From: Planctomycetota bacterium
GTDB taxonomy: Bacteria > Planctomycetota > SZUA-567 > H5-PLA8
NCBI GenBank assembly: GCA_023150555.1
Contig: JAKLKQ010000063.1
Coordinates: 1-38,801 of the forward strand
DNA length: 38,801 nt
Reading direction: 5' to 3'
Shown here: positions 8,725 to 16,710 of the stretch, one piece after another
Layout: each line of letters starts with the position of its first letter
Position numbering within the stretch: the stretch's first letter is position 1
The notes under the pieces: model-generated
What the model was told of the DNA's origin: nothing
The model's database searches: none
The model's input: only the letters and a program-made list of their open reading frames with translations
Position numbers and translations under genes: made by a program

Positions 8725-9150
8725 ATGAACGGGCAGGCAACACAACCTCGGGAACTCTCCTGCGAGCAGTGCCGGGAGCTGCTTTCGGATTACGTAGACA
8801 AGGAACTGGCCGGCGAGGACCTCGCCGCCGTCGAGCACCACATGTCGACGTGCGAAAAGTGCGCCACCGAGTCCACCCGCGTGCACGGCCTGAAGTCCAT
8901 CGCGCAGCACTGGCAGGGCGTCGCGCCCGACAAGAAGTTCCACGACAGCGTGATGGAACGCTACATCACCGAATCGCAGATGATGGCTTCAAAACCGTTC
9001 AAGGAAGCCGCCGACTCGCAGCGCGAAGCGCAGCTGAACGCCGCGGGCGAACCCGCCGAGAAGCCCAAAGGCCTGCCCGTCGCCCTGGTACTGAGCATCG
9101 CCGTGGCGCTGGCCGCGATCGCATTCGTGATCCTGAAGTACGTGCGGTGA
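8725..9150 (+). CDS. Zinc-binding transmembrane anti-sigma factor
   Basis: The 141-residue protein has an N-terminal zinc-binding anti-sigma (ZAS/zf-HC2) domain: C13 and C16 in CEQC, then H39, C43 and C46 in HMSTCEKC, the HxxxCxxC signature. A linker rich in Ala, Glu and Lys leads to a single transmembrane helix (about 119-139) and a very short tail. It should sequester the ECF factor encoded just upstream at the inner membrane face. The ATG at 8725 is preferred over the in-frame GTG at 8713, because the GGAGG at 8707-8711 is only one base from that GTG. Spacing to the ATG is 13 bases, which is long, so the start is uncertain by four codons. Confidence 0.9.
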   Translation: MNGQATQPRELSCEQCRELLSDYVDKELAGEDLAAVEHHMSTCEKCATESTRVHGLKSIAQHWQGVAPDKKFHDSVMERYITESQMMASKPFKEAADSQREAQLNAAGEPAEKPKGLPVALVLSIAVALAAIAFVILKYVR

Positions 9151-9226
9151 GGAACAACCGCTGTAAAGCTGGTAGTTATAATCTCAAACAATCGAGTTCG
9201 GATTCCCTCGAAGTTCCATTATTACC

Positions 9227-9772
9227 TCACCACGCAGCCTTCGTCAGCCTAAAAGCGCGACCACGTCGGCGAATAGGTAATTCGAGCACAATTCCCACAA
9301 ACGCTAGGATTGCCAGTCCGGCCAACACATCGACTAAGAAGAATTTCCAAACTATCCGCGACGACTCACCGGTCTCCAGGTAACAGGGATCAAGATCAAC
9401 TTCTGCGTCCACCTCGTATCCTTCAAGATCAGTCGACGCGATGGCGTCCTTGAATACTGGCGGATACTGAAGGCCCCAAATGAATTCGTACTTAGGCCTC
9501 TCGACCGAGTCCAATAGTTCGTAGGACAGTGGCCATCCACGTACGACGTTTCCAAGGTGGCCAGGATTCCCGTCCGAGCATGCCTTTGCATGCAAGTCAC
9601 GCCGAGCCAGAAACGGGTTCGTCCAATGGCTGCCCGAAACCTGACAGCACTCCGTGACGTTCAGCCAGACAAAGGCCGAAGCAACGATCATAAGCACCAG
9701 GCAAGTACTGAGGTGGACCTGACACCACGCACGCTTTTTGCCTGGGATCAGTGCCAAAACTCGGCCTTCCAT
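9227..9772 (-). CDS. Two-TM hypothetical protein
   Basis: The protein of about 181 residues has two predicted transmembrane helices. One is near the N-terminus (HLSTCLVLMIVASAFVWLNV). The other is near the C-terminus (FFLVDVLAGLAILAFVGIVL), followed by an Arg-rich cytoplasmic end. The loop between contains GWPLSYELLDS. The combination of an HLST-type first helix, a GWP motif and a closing E-x-P-I-R-R-R resembles small membrane proteins I associate with Planctomycetota, but no function is known to me. The ATG at 9772 is used; an in-frame GTG lies three codons upstream and no clear ribosome binding site decides between them. It is convergent with the anti-sigma gene. Confidence 0.6.
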   Translation of the reverse strand: MEGRVLALIPGKKRAWCQVHLSTCLVLMIVASAFVWLNVTECCQVSGSHWTNPFLARRDLHAKACSDGNPGHLGNVVRGWPLSYELLDSVERPKYEFIWGLQYPPVFKDAIASTDLEGYEVDAEVDLDPCYLETGESSRIVWKFFLVDVLAGLAILAFVGIVLELPIRRRGRAFRLTKAAW

Positions 9773-9931
9773 CAAGAACACGTAGGCGTAGTGGGAGATT
9801 TACGGACATTAAATGGGTCCTCGTTTGACTGGGAAGCAATCTGGGAAGGAAGTAGCGACGCGCCTTTAATGGCTCAGACCGTGCGCCATGCCGCGGGCGT
9901 AACCGGAGCGAATGCATCAGGGCCGAAACGA

Positions 9932-11701
9932 TCACTTCCCCGCCAGGCGCTTCTGCTTCATCTCCGCCTGAAGCGCCTGCCACTTCCTCGGTTCCGCGCC
10001 GAAGGCCATGCCCGTGTTGCCTTGCAGAAAGTCCAGCGCCGCGCGGGCCAGTTCAGCGTCCTTCGAGGCCGTCAGCGGCGCAAGCGTCCCAATCGCGGCT
10101 TCCATACTGGCACCGCCGCTGCGTACCTTGAGCATGCGCAGGACCAAATGCCGCGCGCGGCCCGCCACACCGCTGTCCTTCGCACCGGCGAGCTCAAGCA
10201 ACCGAGGGAGCACATTCAGGACTTCGGCGCGCAAACTCCCGGTACCGAACCGGTCGACGAGTTCAAAGGCCTTACGCAGGAGGTCCGCGGACGCCGGCTT
10301 GCTCGAGGCCAGGAAGTCGCAGACGGCCGCGAGCCCCTCCACACGCGGGTCGGCGAGCAGGGCCTCGCAGGCGTTCATCCCGCGCACGCGACGCGCGTAT
10401 TCGAGGCTGTTGCGGTCGCTGTGGTGCTCGTCCAGCCAGGCCAGGTCTTCGCTGAGCCCCTGCCACGTAACGGCGCCCGCCAGCGCGCCGAGTTCGGCGA
10501 GAATGCGCGCGGCGCTTCGCTGCACGGCCTCCAGGTCGGCGCTCTCGAACTCGGGCCCGAAGCCGCCGTCCGGCGCCAGGCGCAGGAGTTCCACCATCGC
10601 CTGCACGAACTGAAGGCGCCGAAAGAGGGTATCAGAACATTCCTTCTCCTTGGCCCGCGCGGCGTCGAGTTCCCGCTTCGCGGAAGCAAGCGCCGCCTTC
10701 AGACGCGCGCCGGCGTCCGGGTCCTTCCCGGCACTGCGCTTCAGATCGTTCAGGCGCTTCTCGGAAGCGGCGGACAGCTTGCGCGCGTAGTCAGCGTCGG
10801 TCAGCAACTGCTTGTTGAAGGGATCGGCGTCGAAGTCCAGTGCGGAACGCCAGCGGTTCTTCCAGAGCGCCTCGAGGGCGGAGAGCATCTGCACGGGCGG
10901 CGGCGATTCCGTCCCGTCCCTGGGCAGGAAGCCCCGCAGGCGCCCGTACAGGCCGCTGGCCGGCGCCGGCCCGGCATCCGCCACGCTCAGGCCGATGGCG
11001 TCCTCGGCCTTATCGCTGTAGTCGGCCGGCGCCATTTCCTCGTGGTACATGAAACTGCGGAACCACTGCGCGAGGTCCTGCTTGGGGTCGCGTTCGATGT
11101 GTTGCGCGTTTGCGCCGCCCGCCAGCCCCGATTGCGGCCCGCGAACCACGTTGCCGCTGTCTTCTCGAAACCCCATCGAAGCATTCGCGGCCAGTCCAAC
11201 TTTCTCCTTCTCGATCTTGCCGAACTTCGGAGGCAGATGAGCGTTGGATTTCCCCGAATCGGCTGGAGGACGCTCCGAGGTCTCCTCGCCATCGGAGTCG
11301 TCCGGCATCGGCGGCAATTTCACATTGTCGAAGTCTCCCGTCTTCAAAGCTTCTTGGTATCCGTCAAGTTTGCTGTAGATAGCCTCGTATAGGGCCAGTT
11401 CCTTCTTGTACTGTTCGTACTCGCGCTCGTATTCACTATAGCCCAAGACCGCTTCCTGTTCAGTTTCGCTAAAGGAGCTCAAAAAAACCATGCGCATATT
11501 CCCAACCTTGTCAATAAACCTGACAACAGGAGCATGTGTATTCCCGCAGGTCCCATAATACTCGAGTCGGATATTTTCGGGGCTCTTCGGCGGATCGGGA
11601 GGCGGAGGAATTCCACGCCGTTCTTCGGAGCCCAGTGCCAGTGAGCCATAAAGGAAGATCAGGAGCACACAGAAAACGGTTAGGATAAGGTCAATACGCA
11701 T
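9932..11701 (-). CDS. Secreted hypothetical protein with coiled coil and helical-repeat C-terminus
   Basis: The gene encodes 589 residues and starts at the ATG at 11701, seven bases after GGAGGT. A hydrophobic segment (LILTVFCVLLIFLYGSLALG) acts as signal peptide or N-terminal anchor. A proline-rich PPPPDPPKSP stretch follows, then a Glu/Tyr/Lys-rich helix (EYEREYEQYKKELALYE) and a low-complexity linker. A predicted coiled coil (KRLNDLKRSAG to AKRELDAARAKEKE) precedes about 250 residues of regularly spaced Leu/Ala helices that suggest HEAT or armadillo-type repeats. No catalytic motif or known family is recognised. The open frame extends far upstream of 11701 without a ribosome binding site, overlapping the phosphatase gene, so the short form is chosen. 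Confidence 0.75.
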   Translation of the reverse strand: MRIDLILTVFCVLLIFLYGSLALGSEERRGIPPPPDPPKSPENIRLEYYGTCGNTHAPVVRFIDKVGNMRMVFLSSFSETEQEAVLGYSEYEREYEQYKKELALYEAIYSKLDGYQEALKTGDFDNVKLPPMPDDSDGEETSERPPADSGKSNAHLPPKFGKIEKEKVGLAANASMGFREDSGNVVRGPQSGLAGGANAQHIERDPKQDLAQWFRSFMYHEEMAPADYSDKAEDAIGLSVADAGPAPASGLYGRLRGFLPRDGTESPPPVQMLSALEALWKNRWRSALDFDADPFNKQLLTDADYARKLSAASEKRLNDLKRSAGKDPDAGARLKAALASAKRELDAARAKEKECSDTLFRRLQFVQAMVELLRLAPDGGFGPEFESADLEAVQRSAARILAELGALAGAVTWQGLSEDLAWLDEHHSDRNSLEYARRVRGMNACEALLADPRVEGLAAVCDFLASSKPASADLLRKAFELVDRFGTGSLRAEVLNVLPRLLELAGAKDSGVAGRARHLVLRMLKVRSGGASMEAAIGTLAPLTASKDAELARAALDFLQGNTGMAFGAEPRKWQALQAEMKQKRLAGK

Positions 11702-11913
11702 GGGCTGTACCTCCAGGCGTGAAGCGTCAGGGTCCGATGCCCTTGGGTTGGATGGGAGCGTTTCGTTCGCACAAGCTTGCGCGAAATTCCCCGTGATCGC
11801 GCCGGGAAATCCAGTCCTTTTGCGCGTGCCTACACGACAACGTTTGGACGAAAGGACAGGCCCCAGCGTGACTGGAATTCCGGGCCGGCGGCAGGGCCTG
11901 CGCGGATTACGCC

Positions 11914-13317
11914 TCAGGGCTGGGACTTGTACTCGTAGACTACCTTGCCGTCGACGTCGTGCAGTCGGAAGGCGATCGCACTCGCCTCGCCCTCCGGCGT
12001 GACGCTGACCGAGAGGAACCCGCCCTTCACGCGCAGGAATTTGTGGGAGTCCTCCTGCTTGTCCGGCGCGCCACCCGCGTGGCTGTCGGTGGTCGGCCCG
12101 CAGCAGAATTCCTGCACCTTGGCCTGCGGATGCACCGAGTGGTACTGCCAGTGGCGGTCGCCGCAGGCCACGAAAAAGTGTTTCGGCAGTTTCTCCTGGA
12201 ACCAGGCGCGCACCGCGTCGCCTTCCTGCTGGAACGACTTGTTGGCGTGGTTGTCCCGCTTGCCGCGCCCGCGGTCGGGTCCGACGATGGGCGTGGGCGA
12301 GACGAGCACCTTCCAGTCGGCGTCGCTTTCGAGCAGCGACTGCTTGAGCCACGCCATCTGTTCGGCGCCCCATATCGTCTTTTCCGGCCCGTCTTCGGCG
12401 GTATTCGGCGAGCGGTAATCGCGGCCTTCGGTGAGCCAGACCTGCAGCCCCTTGCCCCAGCGGAAGGTGCGGTAGCACTTGGCGCTCATCGGCACCTGCT
12501 GGCGGAAGATCTTCTGGCCCGTCTCGAAGGTCAGCGTTCCCATCCTCTTGACCGCCATGGTGGGCCAGCAGTCGTTGCACCAGGTATCGTGGTCGTCCTT
12601 CTCGAAATAGGCGGGCACGCGCAGGAAGAAAGCGCGCAGCCGCGGCAGGCTGAAGAGGCGCTCCCAGTGGAAACGTGCCATCGCCGGGCTCAGGACGTCC
12701 GGCGGGTCGTTGTCATAGTAGACCGTGTCGCCCGTGGGAACGATGAAGTGCGGATCGAGTTTCAGCATCGATTCGTAGATCTTGTGGCCCTTCTTGCTGT
12801 CGTCGACCGTGCGCCAGGCCTGGCCGGTGATCACGGTGAACGTGACGGCGGCGTGCTCGTCCGGCTTCGGCGCCGTGCGGAAGCGCCCGCGGAGCTCACC
12901 GTCCTCTTTGCCTTCCGTCGCGGCGGTCTGCGTCGCGAAGAAGTACTCCGCCGCGGGCTTCAGGTCCTTTAGGGCGAAGGTGTGCTGGAAGTCCTCCGCC
13001 TCCGTCAGCTCGACCCAGTCCGTAGCCTGCGCATCGGAAAGATCCTTCTTCTCGCCGTAACGCACGCGCGCCTTGCCCGGCGCGCCCGGGCAGGCACCTT
13101 TGCGCACGGCTTTCGGGTCGTCCTTCGCGGCGGCGGCGTCCTTCGCGTCGAGGCCCTTCTCGAGGCGCTCGGCGTGCAGTGTGCGGCGCACCCAGACCAG
13201 CGCGCTGTCGGCCGTAACCTCGCCGACCTTTACGCCGCCGGCCTGGCGCGTCTCGGCGGCGCCCAGCGAGAGCCCCGCAAGCGCCAGCAACGCAACGAGA
13301 TACGCGGACGGTTTCAT
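11914..13317 (-). CDS. PhoD-like secreted alkaline phosphatase/metallophosphatase
   Basis: The 467-residue protein starts at 13317, about five bases after GGGAGG. A signal peptide (AYLVALLALAGLSLGAAETR) is followed by the N-terminal fibronectin-like domain of the PhoD family (GEVTADSALVWVRRT). The metallophosphatase core has GDTVYYDNDPPDV, KDDHDTWCND, a TEGRDYR segment and GDRHWQYHS, which fall where PhoD has its metal-binding Asp, Asn and His residues. The family hydrolyses phosphodiesters and phosphomonoesters in the periplasm using Fe/Ca. The TWCND cysteine-containing variant is unusual. The gene is divergent from the ABC permease across a 197-base region likely to hold both promoters. Confidence 0.85.
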   Translation of the reverse strand: MKPSAYLVALLALAGLSLGAAETRQAGGVKVGEVTADSALVWVRRTLHAERLEKGLDAKDAAAAKDDPKAVRKGACPGAPGKARVRYGEKKDLSDAQATDWVELTEAEDFQHTFALKDLKPAAEYFFATQTAATEGKEDGELRGRFRTAPKPDEHAAVTFTVITGQAWRTVDDSKKGHKIYESMLKLDPHFIVPTGDTVYYDNDPPDVLSPAMARFHWERLFSLPRLRAFFLRVPAYFEKDDHDTWCNDCWPTMAVKRMGTLTFETGQKIFRQQVPMSAKCYRTFRWGKGLQVWLTEGRDYRSPNTAEDGPEKTIWGAEQMAWLKQSLLESDADWKVLVSPTPIVGPDRGRGKRDNHANKSFQQEGDAVRAWFQEKLPKHFFVACGDRHWQYHSVHPQAKVQEFCCGPTTDSHAGGAPDKQEDSHKFLRVKGGFLSVSVTPEGEASAIAFRLHDVDGKVVYEYKSQP

Positions 13318-13514
13318 TGCGGCCTCCCCAAAAGAAGGAACGCCGGACATTGTACCCGGCATTGCTGCTGACGATTCGCCACAACCCGTTATTTAAGAGC
13401 ACATTAACGGGACACCGGGAGGGCGCGGCTGCGGCTTTCGGTGCGCAATCCTGCGGCCTCTTTTTGGTTGTCGCCCTTGCGCCTTCCCGTGAAGCGCAGC
13501 ACACTTCACCCTGC

Positions 13515-15251
13515 ATGCCGAGCCGATCCAAGACCCTTCGTGCCGCCGCGCCCGCGCTGCTGGTCGCGCTGCCGCTGATCCTTTATCTCGTGTATCCGCT
13601 GCTGGTTATGTTCGCCGATGCGTTCCGCGCGCCGGTCGAAGGCTACCGCGCCACGATCATGAGGTGGGATCCCAAGCAGCAGCCCTTCGCCGCAGGCATC
13701 CAGTTCGCGCTTGCCGATCCGATCTTCTGGCGCGCGCTTGGGCGCACCGCGTTACTCTCGGTGCTGACGGTAGTTACGGGCGTGGCGTGGGGCGGCGGAC
13801 TGGCCCTGCTGTGGCACCGCCGCGCCTTTCCGGGGCGGCGCTTCTTCGCGCTGATCGGCTACGCGCCGGTGCTGATGCCGCCGCTGGTCGGGACGATCGC
13901 CTTCTACGCGCTGCTGGGAAACAACGGCCTGCTGTGGCGCATCCTGAGTCTCGGGACGGACGGCACGCCGATGCTCAGCCCGTTCCTAAATGTTTTGCTG
14001 CTCCATACTTACGCCTTCGGGCTGTTCGCGTATGCGTTCCTGGCGGCGGCGCTGAGCGACCTCGATCCGAGCCACGAGGAAGCCGTGCGCAGCCTGGGCG
14101 GAAGCAGCTGGAAGGTCCTGAAAACGGCGCTCTGGCCGGCCCTGCGCGCGCCGCTGGCGGCGGCGGCGCTGTTCATCTTCATGGCCGCGGGGGCGAGTTT
14201 CAGCGGGCCGTACCTGCTCGATACGAGCGGCATCTACCTGAGCGTCTATGTCGTTGATGCGCAAGGCGATACGGGGTTTCGCGCGGCGCTGACGGTGGCC
14301 CTGGTGCTGCTGAGTTTCTCGGCGCTGCCGGCGTTCCTGTACTTCCAGCGACGCGGTGAGACCCGCGGCATCGGCGCGGCGGGAGCGGGCTTGAAGGGCG
14401 CAGCGGGGCGCGCGCTGGCGAAGGCCACGCCCACGGAAAGCCTTGTGCGGCTTGGACTTTCACTCGCCGCGGCGGCGTTCTTGCTCGCGCCGCTGCTGCT
14501 GGTCGCGCTGGGCTCGCTGGTCGAGTCGAAGGCCTGGACCGAGGCCGTCTGGCCGAAAGCGCTCTCGTTCGAGGCCTACCGCCAGATGCCGGCGGAGTCG
14601 TGGAACTCCTTGCAGCGCAGCCTGTTATACGGAGGCTTCGCGGCGGGCATCGATGTCCTCCTCGCACTGGGCATCGCGCTGGCGCTGCGCCGAGCGCCGG
14701 GCTGGGCGGCGTTTCCGGCCGAAGCGGCGGTGATGCTGGCCCTCGCGCTGCCCGGAACGGCGGTCGCCGTGGCGCTGTTAAGTGCTTACAACGCACCGAG
14801 TTGGCTGACGGGCGGCCAGGGGCTGGGCGCGACGGGAACGATCCTGGTGCTGGCATACGCAATGCGTTACCTGCCGCTGGCGGTGCGCCCGGCGCGCGCG
14901 GCGCTTGTGGCGCTGGGCGGGGAGTTGGAACTGGCGGCCCGCGGCCTGGGCGCAAGTGGGCTTCGCACAACGATTTACGTCGTGCTGCCGCTGATTGCGC
15001 CGAGCCTGCTCGCGGCGGGACTGCTCTGCTTCGTCAGCGCGGTGGGCGAGTACGTCGCCTCGGTGATCCTGCAAGCCCCGCACACGCAACCGGTTAGCGT
15101 GGTGATGGGGACGCTGTTGCGGCAGAGCGGCACGGAGCCGCAGAGCGCGGCGCTGGCGGTGCTCATGATCGTTTTGGGCGCGTTGGCGATCGGCGCAGCG
15201 GGGCTGATCCAGCGCAAGCTGAGTTGGAGCGCGCGCCCGGCCAAGAAGTGA
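13515..15251 (+). CDS. ABC transporter permease, two fused permease domains
   Basis: The protein is about 578 residues with roughly twelve hydrophobic helices in two homologous halves. Each half carries an EAA loop that docks the ATPase: EEAVRSLGGSSWKVLKTALW near residue 195 and ELAARGLGASGLRTTIYVVL near 475. Fused permeases of this shape belong to the FbpB/ThiP-like group that imports ferric iron, thiamine or 2-aminoethylphosphonate. No ATPase or solute-binding protein gene lies in the window, so the substrate cannot be assigned. Its divergent phosphatase neighbour weakly suggests phosphorus. The ATG at 13515 is chosen because hydrophobic sequence begins soon after; it has no clear ribosome binding site. 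Confidence 0.88.
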   Translation: MPSRSKTLRAAAPALLVALPLILYLVYPLLVMFADAFRAPVEGYRATIMRWDPKQQPFAAGIQFALADPIFWRALGRTALLSVLTVVTGVAWGGGLALLWHRRAFPGRRFFALIGYAPVLMPPLVGTIAFYALLGNNGLLWRILSLGTDGTPMLSPFLNVLLLHTYAFGLFAYAFLAAALSDLDPSHEEAVRSLGGSSWKVLKTALWPALRAPLAAAALFIFMAAGASFSGPYLLDTSGIYLSVYVVDAQGDTGFRAALTVALVLLSFSALPAFLYFQRRGETRGIGAAGAGLKGAAGRALAKATPTESLVRLGLSLAAAAFLLAPLLLVALGSLVESKAWTEAVWPKALSFEAYRQMPAESWNSLQRSLLYGGFAAGIDVLLALGIALALRRAPGWAAFPAEAAVMLALALPGTAVAVALLSAYNAPSWLTGGQGLGATGTILVLAYAMRYLPLAVRPARAALVALGGELELAARGLGASGLRTTIYVVLPLIAPSLLAAGLLCFVSAVGEYVASVILQAPHTQPVSVVMGTLLRQSGTEPQSAALAVLMIVLGALAIGAAGLIQRKLSWSARPAKK

Positions 15252-15252
15252 T

Positions 15253-15296
15253 ACGGTTGGAGCACGGTTGGAGCACGGTTGTGATACGGTTAGCCG
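15253..15296 (+). repeat. Four-copy 11-bp tandem repeat
   Basis: Starting two bases after the permease stop codon, ACGGTTGGAGC occurs twice (15253-15263, 15264-15274), then ACGGTTGTGAT (15275-15285) and ACGGTTAGCCG (15286-15296). All four share ACGGTT in register. This array separates the permease gene from the REP/RAYT island. It could arise by slippage or be a protein-binding array; it is far too short for a CRISPR. Confidence 0.75.
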
Positions 15297-15403
15297 AAAT
15301 TGCGCGAGGTGCAATTCCGACGAGTTTCAAAAGCAGGAACAGATGTTTTGAGTTTTGGGATGCGCATTAACACTTCGTCGATTCGTGAATCCCACTCAGT
15401 TCT

Positions 15404-15612
15404 GGATGGTCCGGACGTCACCACGTCCGGATCGCGACAGCGACAAGAAGCATTCCGTGCACAACTGTTTTCGGGATGCGGATGGTTTTCCCTTGCACTC
15501 CAGTTTCCAAGACGATTGCGACTGCACCCCGGTGCGAACGCGAGCACTCCGGATGCATCTTGCCGCTTCGCTATCGCGAAGCGGTCCGGACGTGGTAACG
15601 TCCGGGCCATCC
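15404..15612. repeat. Paired REP unit 1 (left of RAYT gene)
   Basis: The left REP has GGATGG (15404-15409), stem TCCGGACGT (15410-15418), loop CACC, ACGTCCGGA (15423-15431), the mini-hairpin TCGC-GACA-GCGA and CAAG (15444-15447). The right REP is inverted: CTTG, stem CCGCTTCGC (15563-15571) with GCGAAGCGG (15576-15584), TCCGGACGT (15585-15593), GGTA, ACGTCCGGG (15598-15606) and CCATCC. The unit is 209 bp and ends about 33 bases before the first plausible RAYT start. The interior shares CATTCCGTG, CGGTGCGAACG and AGCACTCCGGATGC with unit 2. Confidence 0.92.
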
Positions 15613-15644
15613 ACTTGTTTGCTGGTCGAAATGCGACAAGACTT

Positions 15645-16178
15645 ATGTCCGCGAACAAACAGATGCCACGCATTCAACGATTTTACGAGACCCCTGACGG
15701 TTGCGCACATTTCGTGACCTTCTCCTGCCACAAACGCCGCCGCTGGTTATCCCTGGAGCAACCAAAACGCATCGTGCTCGGCATCTTGTGCGCGGAACTG
15801 AGGAAGCAACGCGGACATTGCGTGGGCTTTGTTCTCATGCCCAATCACGTACACATCCTGATGGTGTTCGAACAGGCGGGACGATTATCCGGCTTCCTCA
15901 AACAGTGGAAGCAACGGACTTCACATGGCATCCTGGAATTCTACAGCGAGGATTGCCCACGATACCTCGAACGTCTGGATGCGGACCACACCGTCTGGCT
16001 TCCGCGCTACTATCCGTTCCGGATCGAAACAGAGGAGAAACTCCACGAGAAGTTGGTTTACATGCACGAGAATCCCGTGCGAGCGGGGCTGGTAGAGGAC
16101 GCCTGTGACTGGCCGTGGAGTTCGGCACGATACTACCGGCAGGGCAAACCGGTGGGTGTTCCGATTCGGAAGTGCTGA
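15645..16178 (+). CDS. REP-associated tyrosine transposase (Y1_Tnp family)
   Basis: This single-strand DNA transposase nicks and rejoins REP hairpins through a covalent tyrosine intermediate. The protein is 177 residues from 15645, or 171 from the in-frame ATG at 15663. No ribosome binding site decides, and homology to the family begins at about IQRFYETPDGCAHFVTFS. The metal-binding HUH motif is HVH in LMPNHVHILMVF. The family-typical C-terminal block YMHENPVRAGLVEDACDWPW with WSSARYY follows; a tyrosine there or in the helix before it is the likely nucleophile. The length fits RAYTs. Flanking REP units lie 33 bases upstream and 27 bases downstream. The upstream open frame through REP unit 1 is not counted as coding. 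Confidence 0.93.
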   Translation: MSANKQMPRIQRFYETPDGCAHFVTFSCHKRRRWLSLEQPKRIVLGILCAELRKQRGHCVGFVLMPNHVHILMVFEQAGRLSGFLKQWKQRTSHGILEFYSEDCPRYLERLDADHTVWLPRYYPFRIETEEKLHEKLVYMHENPVRAGLVEDACDWPWSSARYYRQGKPVGVPIRKC

Positions 16179-16205
16179 CTGACCGATCCAGTATCCTCTC
16201 ACTCC

Positions 16206-16413
16206 GGATGGTCCGGACGTCACCACGTCCGGATCGCGAAAGCGACAAGACGCATTCCGTGTGCAACGGTTCTCCGGGTGCGAATGGTTTCCCGTGCTCT
16301 CTCCCTTCCAAGGCCGATTGCGATTATGCGCCGGTGCGAACGAAAGCACTCCGGATGCTTCTTGCCGCTTCGCTACGCGAAGCGGCCCGGACGTGGTAAC
16401 GTCCGGGCCAACC
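16206..16413. repeat. Paired REP unit 2 (right of RAYT gene)
   Basis: The left REP has GGATGG (16206-16211), TCCGGACGT (16212-16220), CACC, ACGTCCGGA (16225-16233) and the mini-hairpin TCGC-GAAA-GCGA with CAAG (16246-16249). The right inverted REP has CCGCTTCGC (16365-16373), TAC, GCGAAGCGG (16377-16385), CCCGGACGT (16386-16394), GGTA, ACGTCCGGG (16399-16407) and CCAACC where unit 1 has CCATCC. The length is 208 bp. It starts 27 bases after the RAYT stop codon. Confidence 0.92.
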
Positions 16414-16470
16414 GGTTGTATATGATTTCAGTATTCCGGAGGAATTTCGGATGGTTGTATACATTGCATC

Positions 16471-16682
16471 GGATGGCCCAGACGTCACCACGTCTGGGTC
16501 GCGACAGCGACAAGAAGCATTCTGTGCGCAATGCTTCCTTTAAACGCAGAAGCACAGTCTTCCTCAAACGCGAATTCTGTGGACAAATCGGTTGCACCCC
16601 GGTGCGAACGGAAATGCTCCGGATGCTTCTTGCCGCTTCGCTAACGCGAAGCGGCCCGGACGTGGTGACGTCCGGGCCAACC
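16471..16682. repeat. Paired REP unit 3
   Basis: The left REP has GGATGG (16471-16476), CCCAGACGT (16477-16485), CACC, ACGTCTGGG (16490-16498), TCGC-GACA-GCGA and CAAG. The right inverted REP has CCGCTTCGC (16633-16641), TAAC, GCGAAGCGG (16646-16654), CCCGGACGT (16655-16663), GGTG, ACGTCCGGG (16668-16676) and CCAACC. The interior is more diverged than between units 1 and 2 but keeps GCACCCCGGTGCGAACG. The CCCAGACGT stem carries a G-to-A change matched by C-to-T in the partner arm. Confidence 0.92.
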
Positions 16683-16710
16683 GATTGATTGTGATGCAAA
16701 GCGTTCTATC

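Larger units (their letters stand above)
15404..16682 (+). mobile_element. REPtron: RAYT gene with flanking paired REP units
   Basis: A Y1 (HUH) transposase gene is flanked by one paired REP unit upstream and two downstream, the arrangement described for RAYT/REPtron loci in which the transposase acts on REP hairpins elsewhere in the genome. The units are inverted pairs, like BIMEs. No terminal inverted repeats of an insertion sequence and no target duplication are visible, so the locus is probably a domesticated, vertically kept element. The solitary REP at 800-854 shows dispersal of the hairpin beyond the locus. Confidence 0.88.

Noticed and set aside
9557..11392. 611-codon plus-strand open frame
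   Set aside because: Opposite the secreted protein and two-TM protein genes, with no ribosome binding site and biased composition.
11702..12580. Upstream extension of the 589-residue protein
   Set aside because: It overlaps the PhoD-like gene on the same strand in another frame, and a strong ribosome binding site and hydrophobic segment mark the start at 11701.
15300..15644. N-terminal extension of the RAYT protein
   Set aside because: The frame is open but passes through the tandem array and REP unit 1, has no ribosome binding site, and family similarity begins only after 15663.
15253..16682. CRISPR array
   Set aside because: The repeats are either 11-bp tandem units or 210-bp inverted pairs; there are no equal-length spacers and no cas genes.
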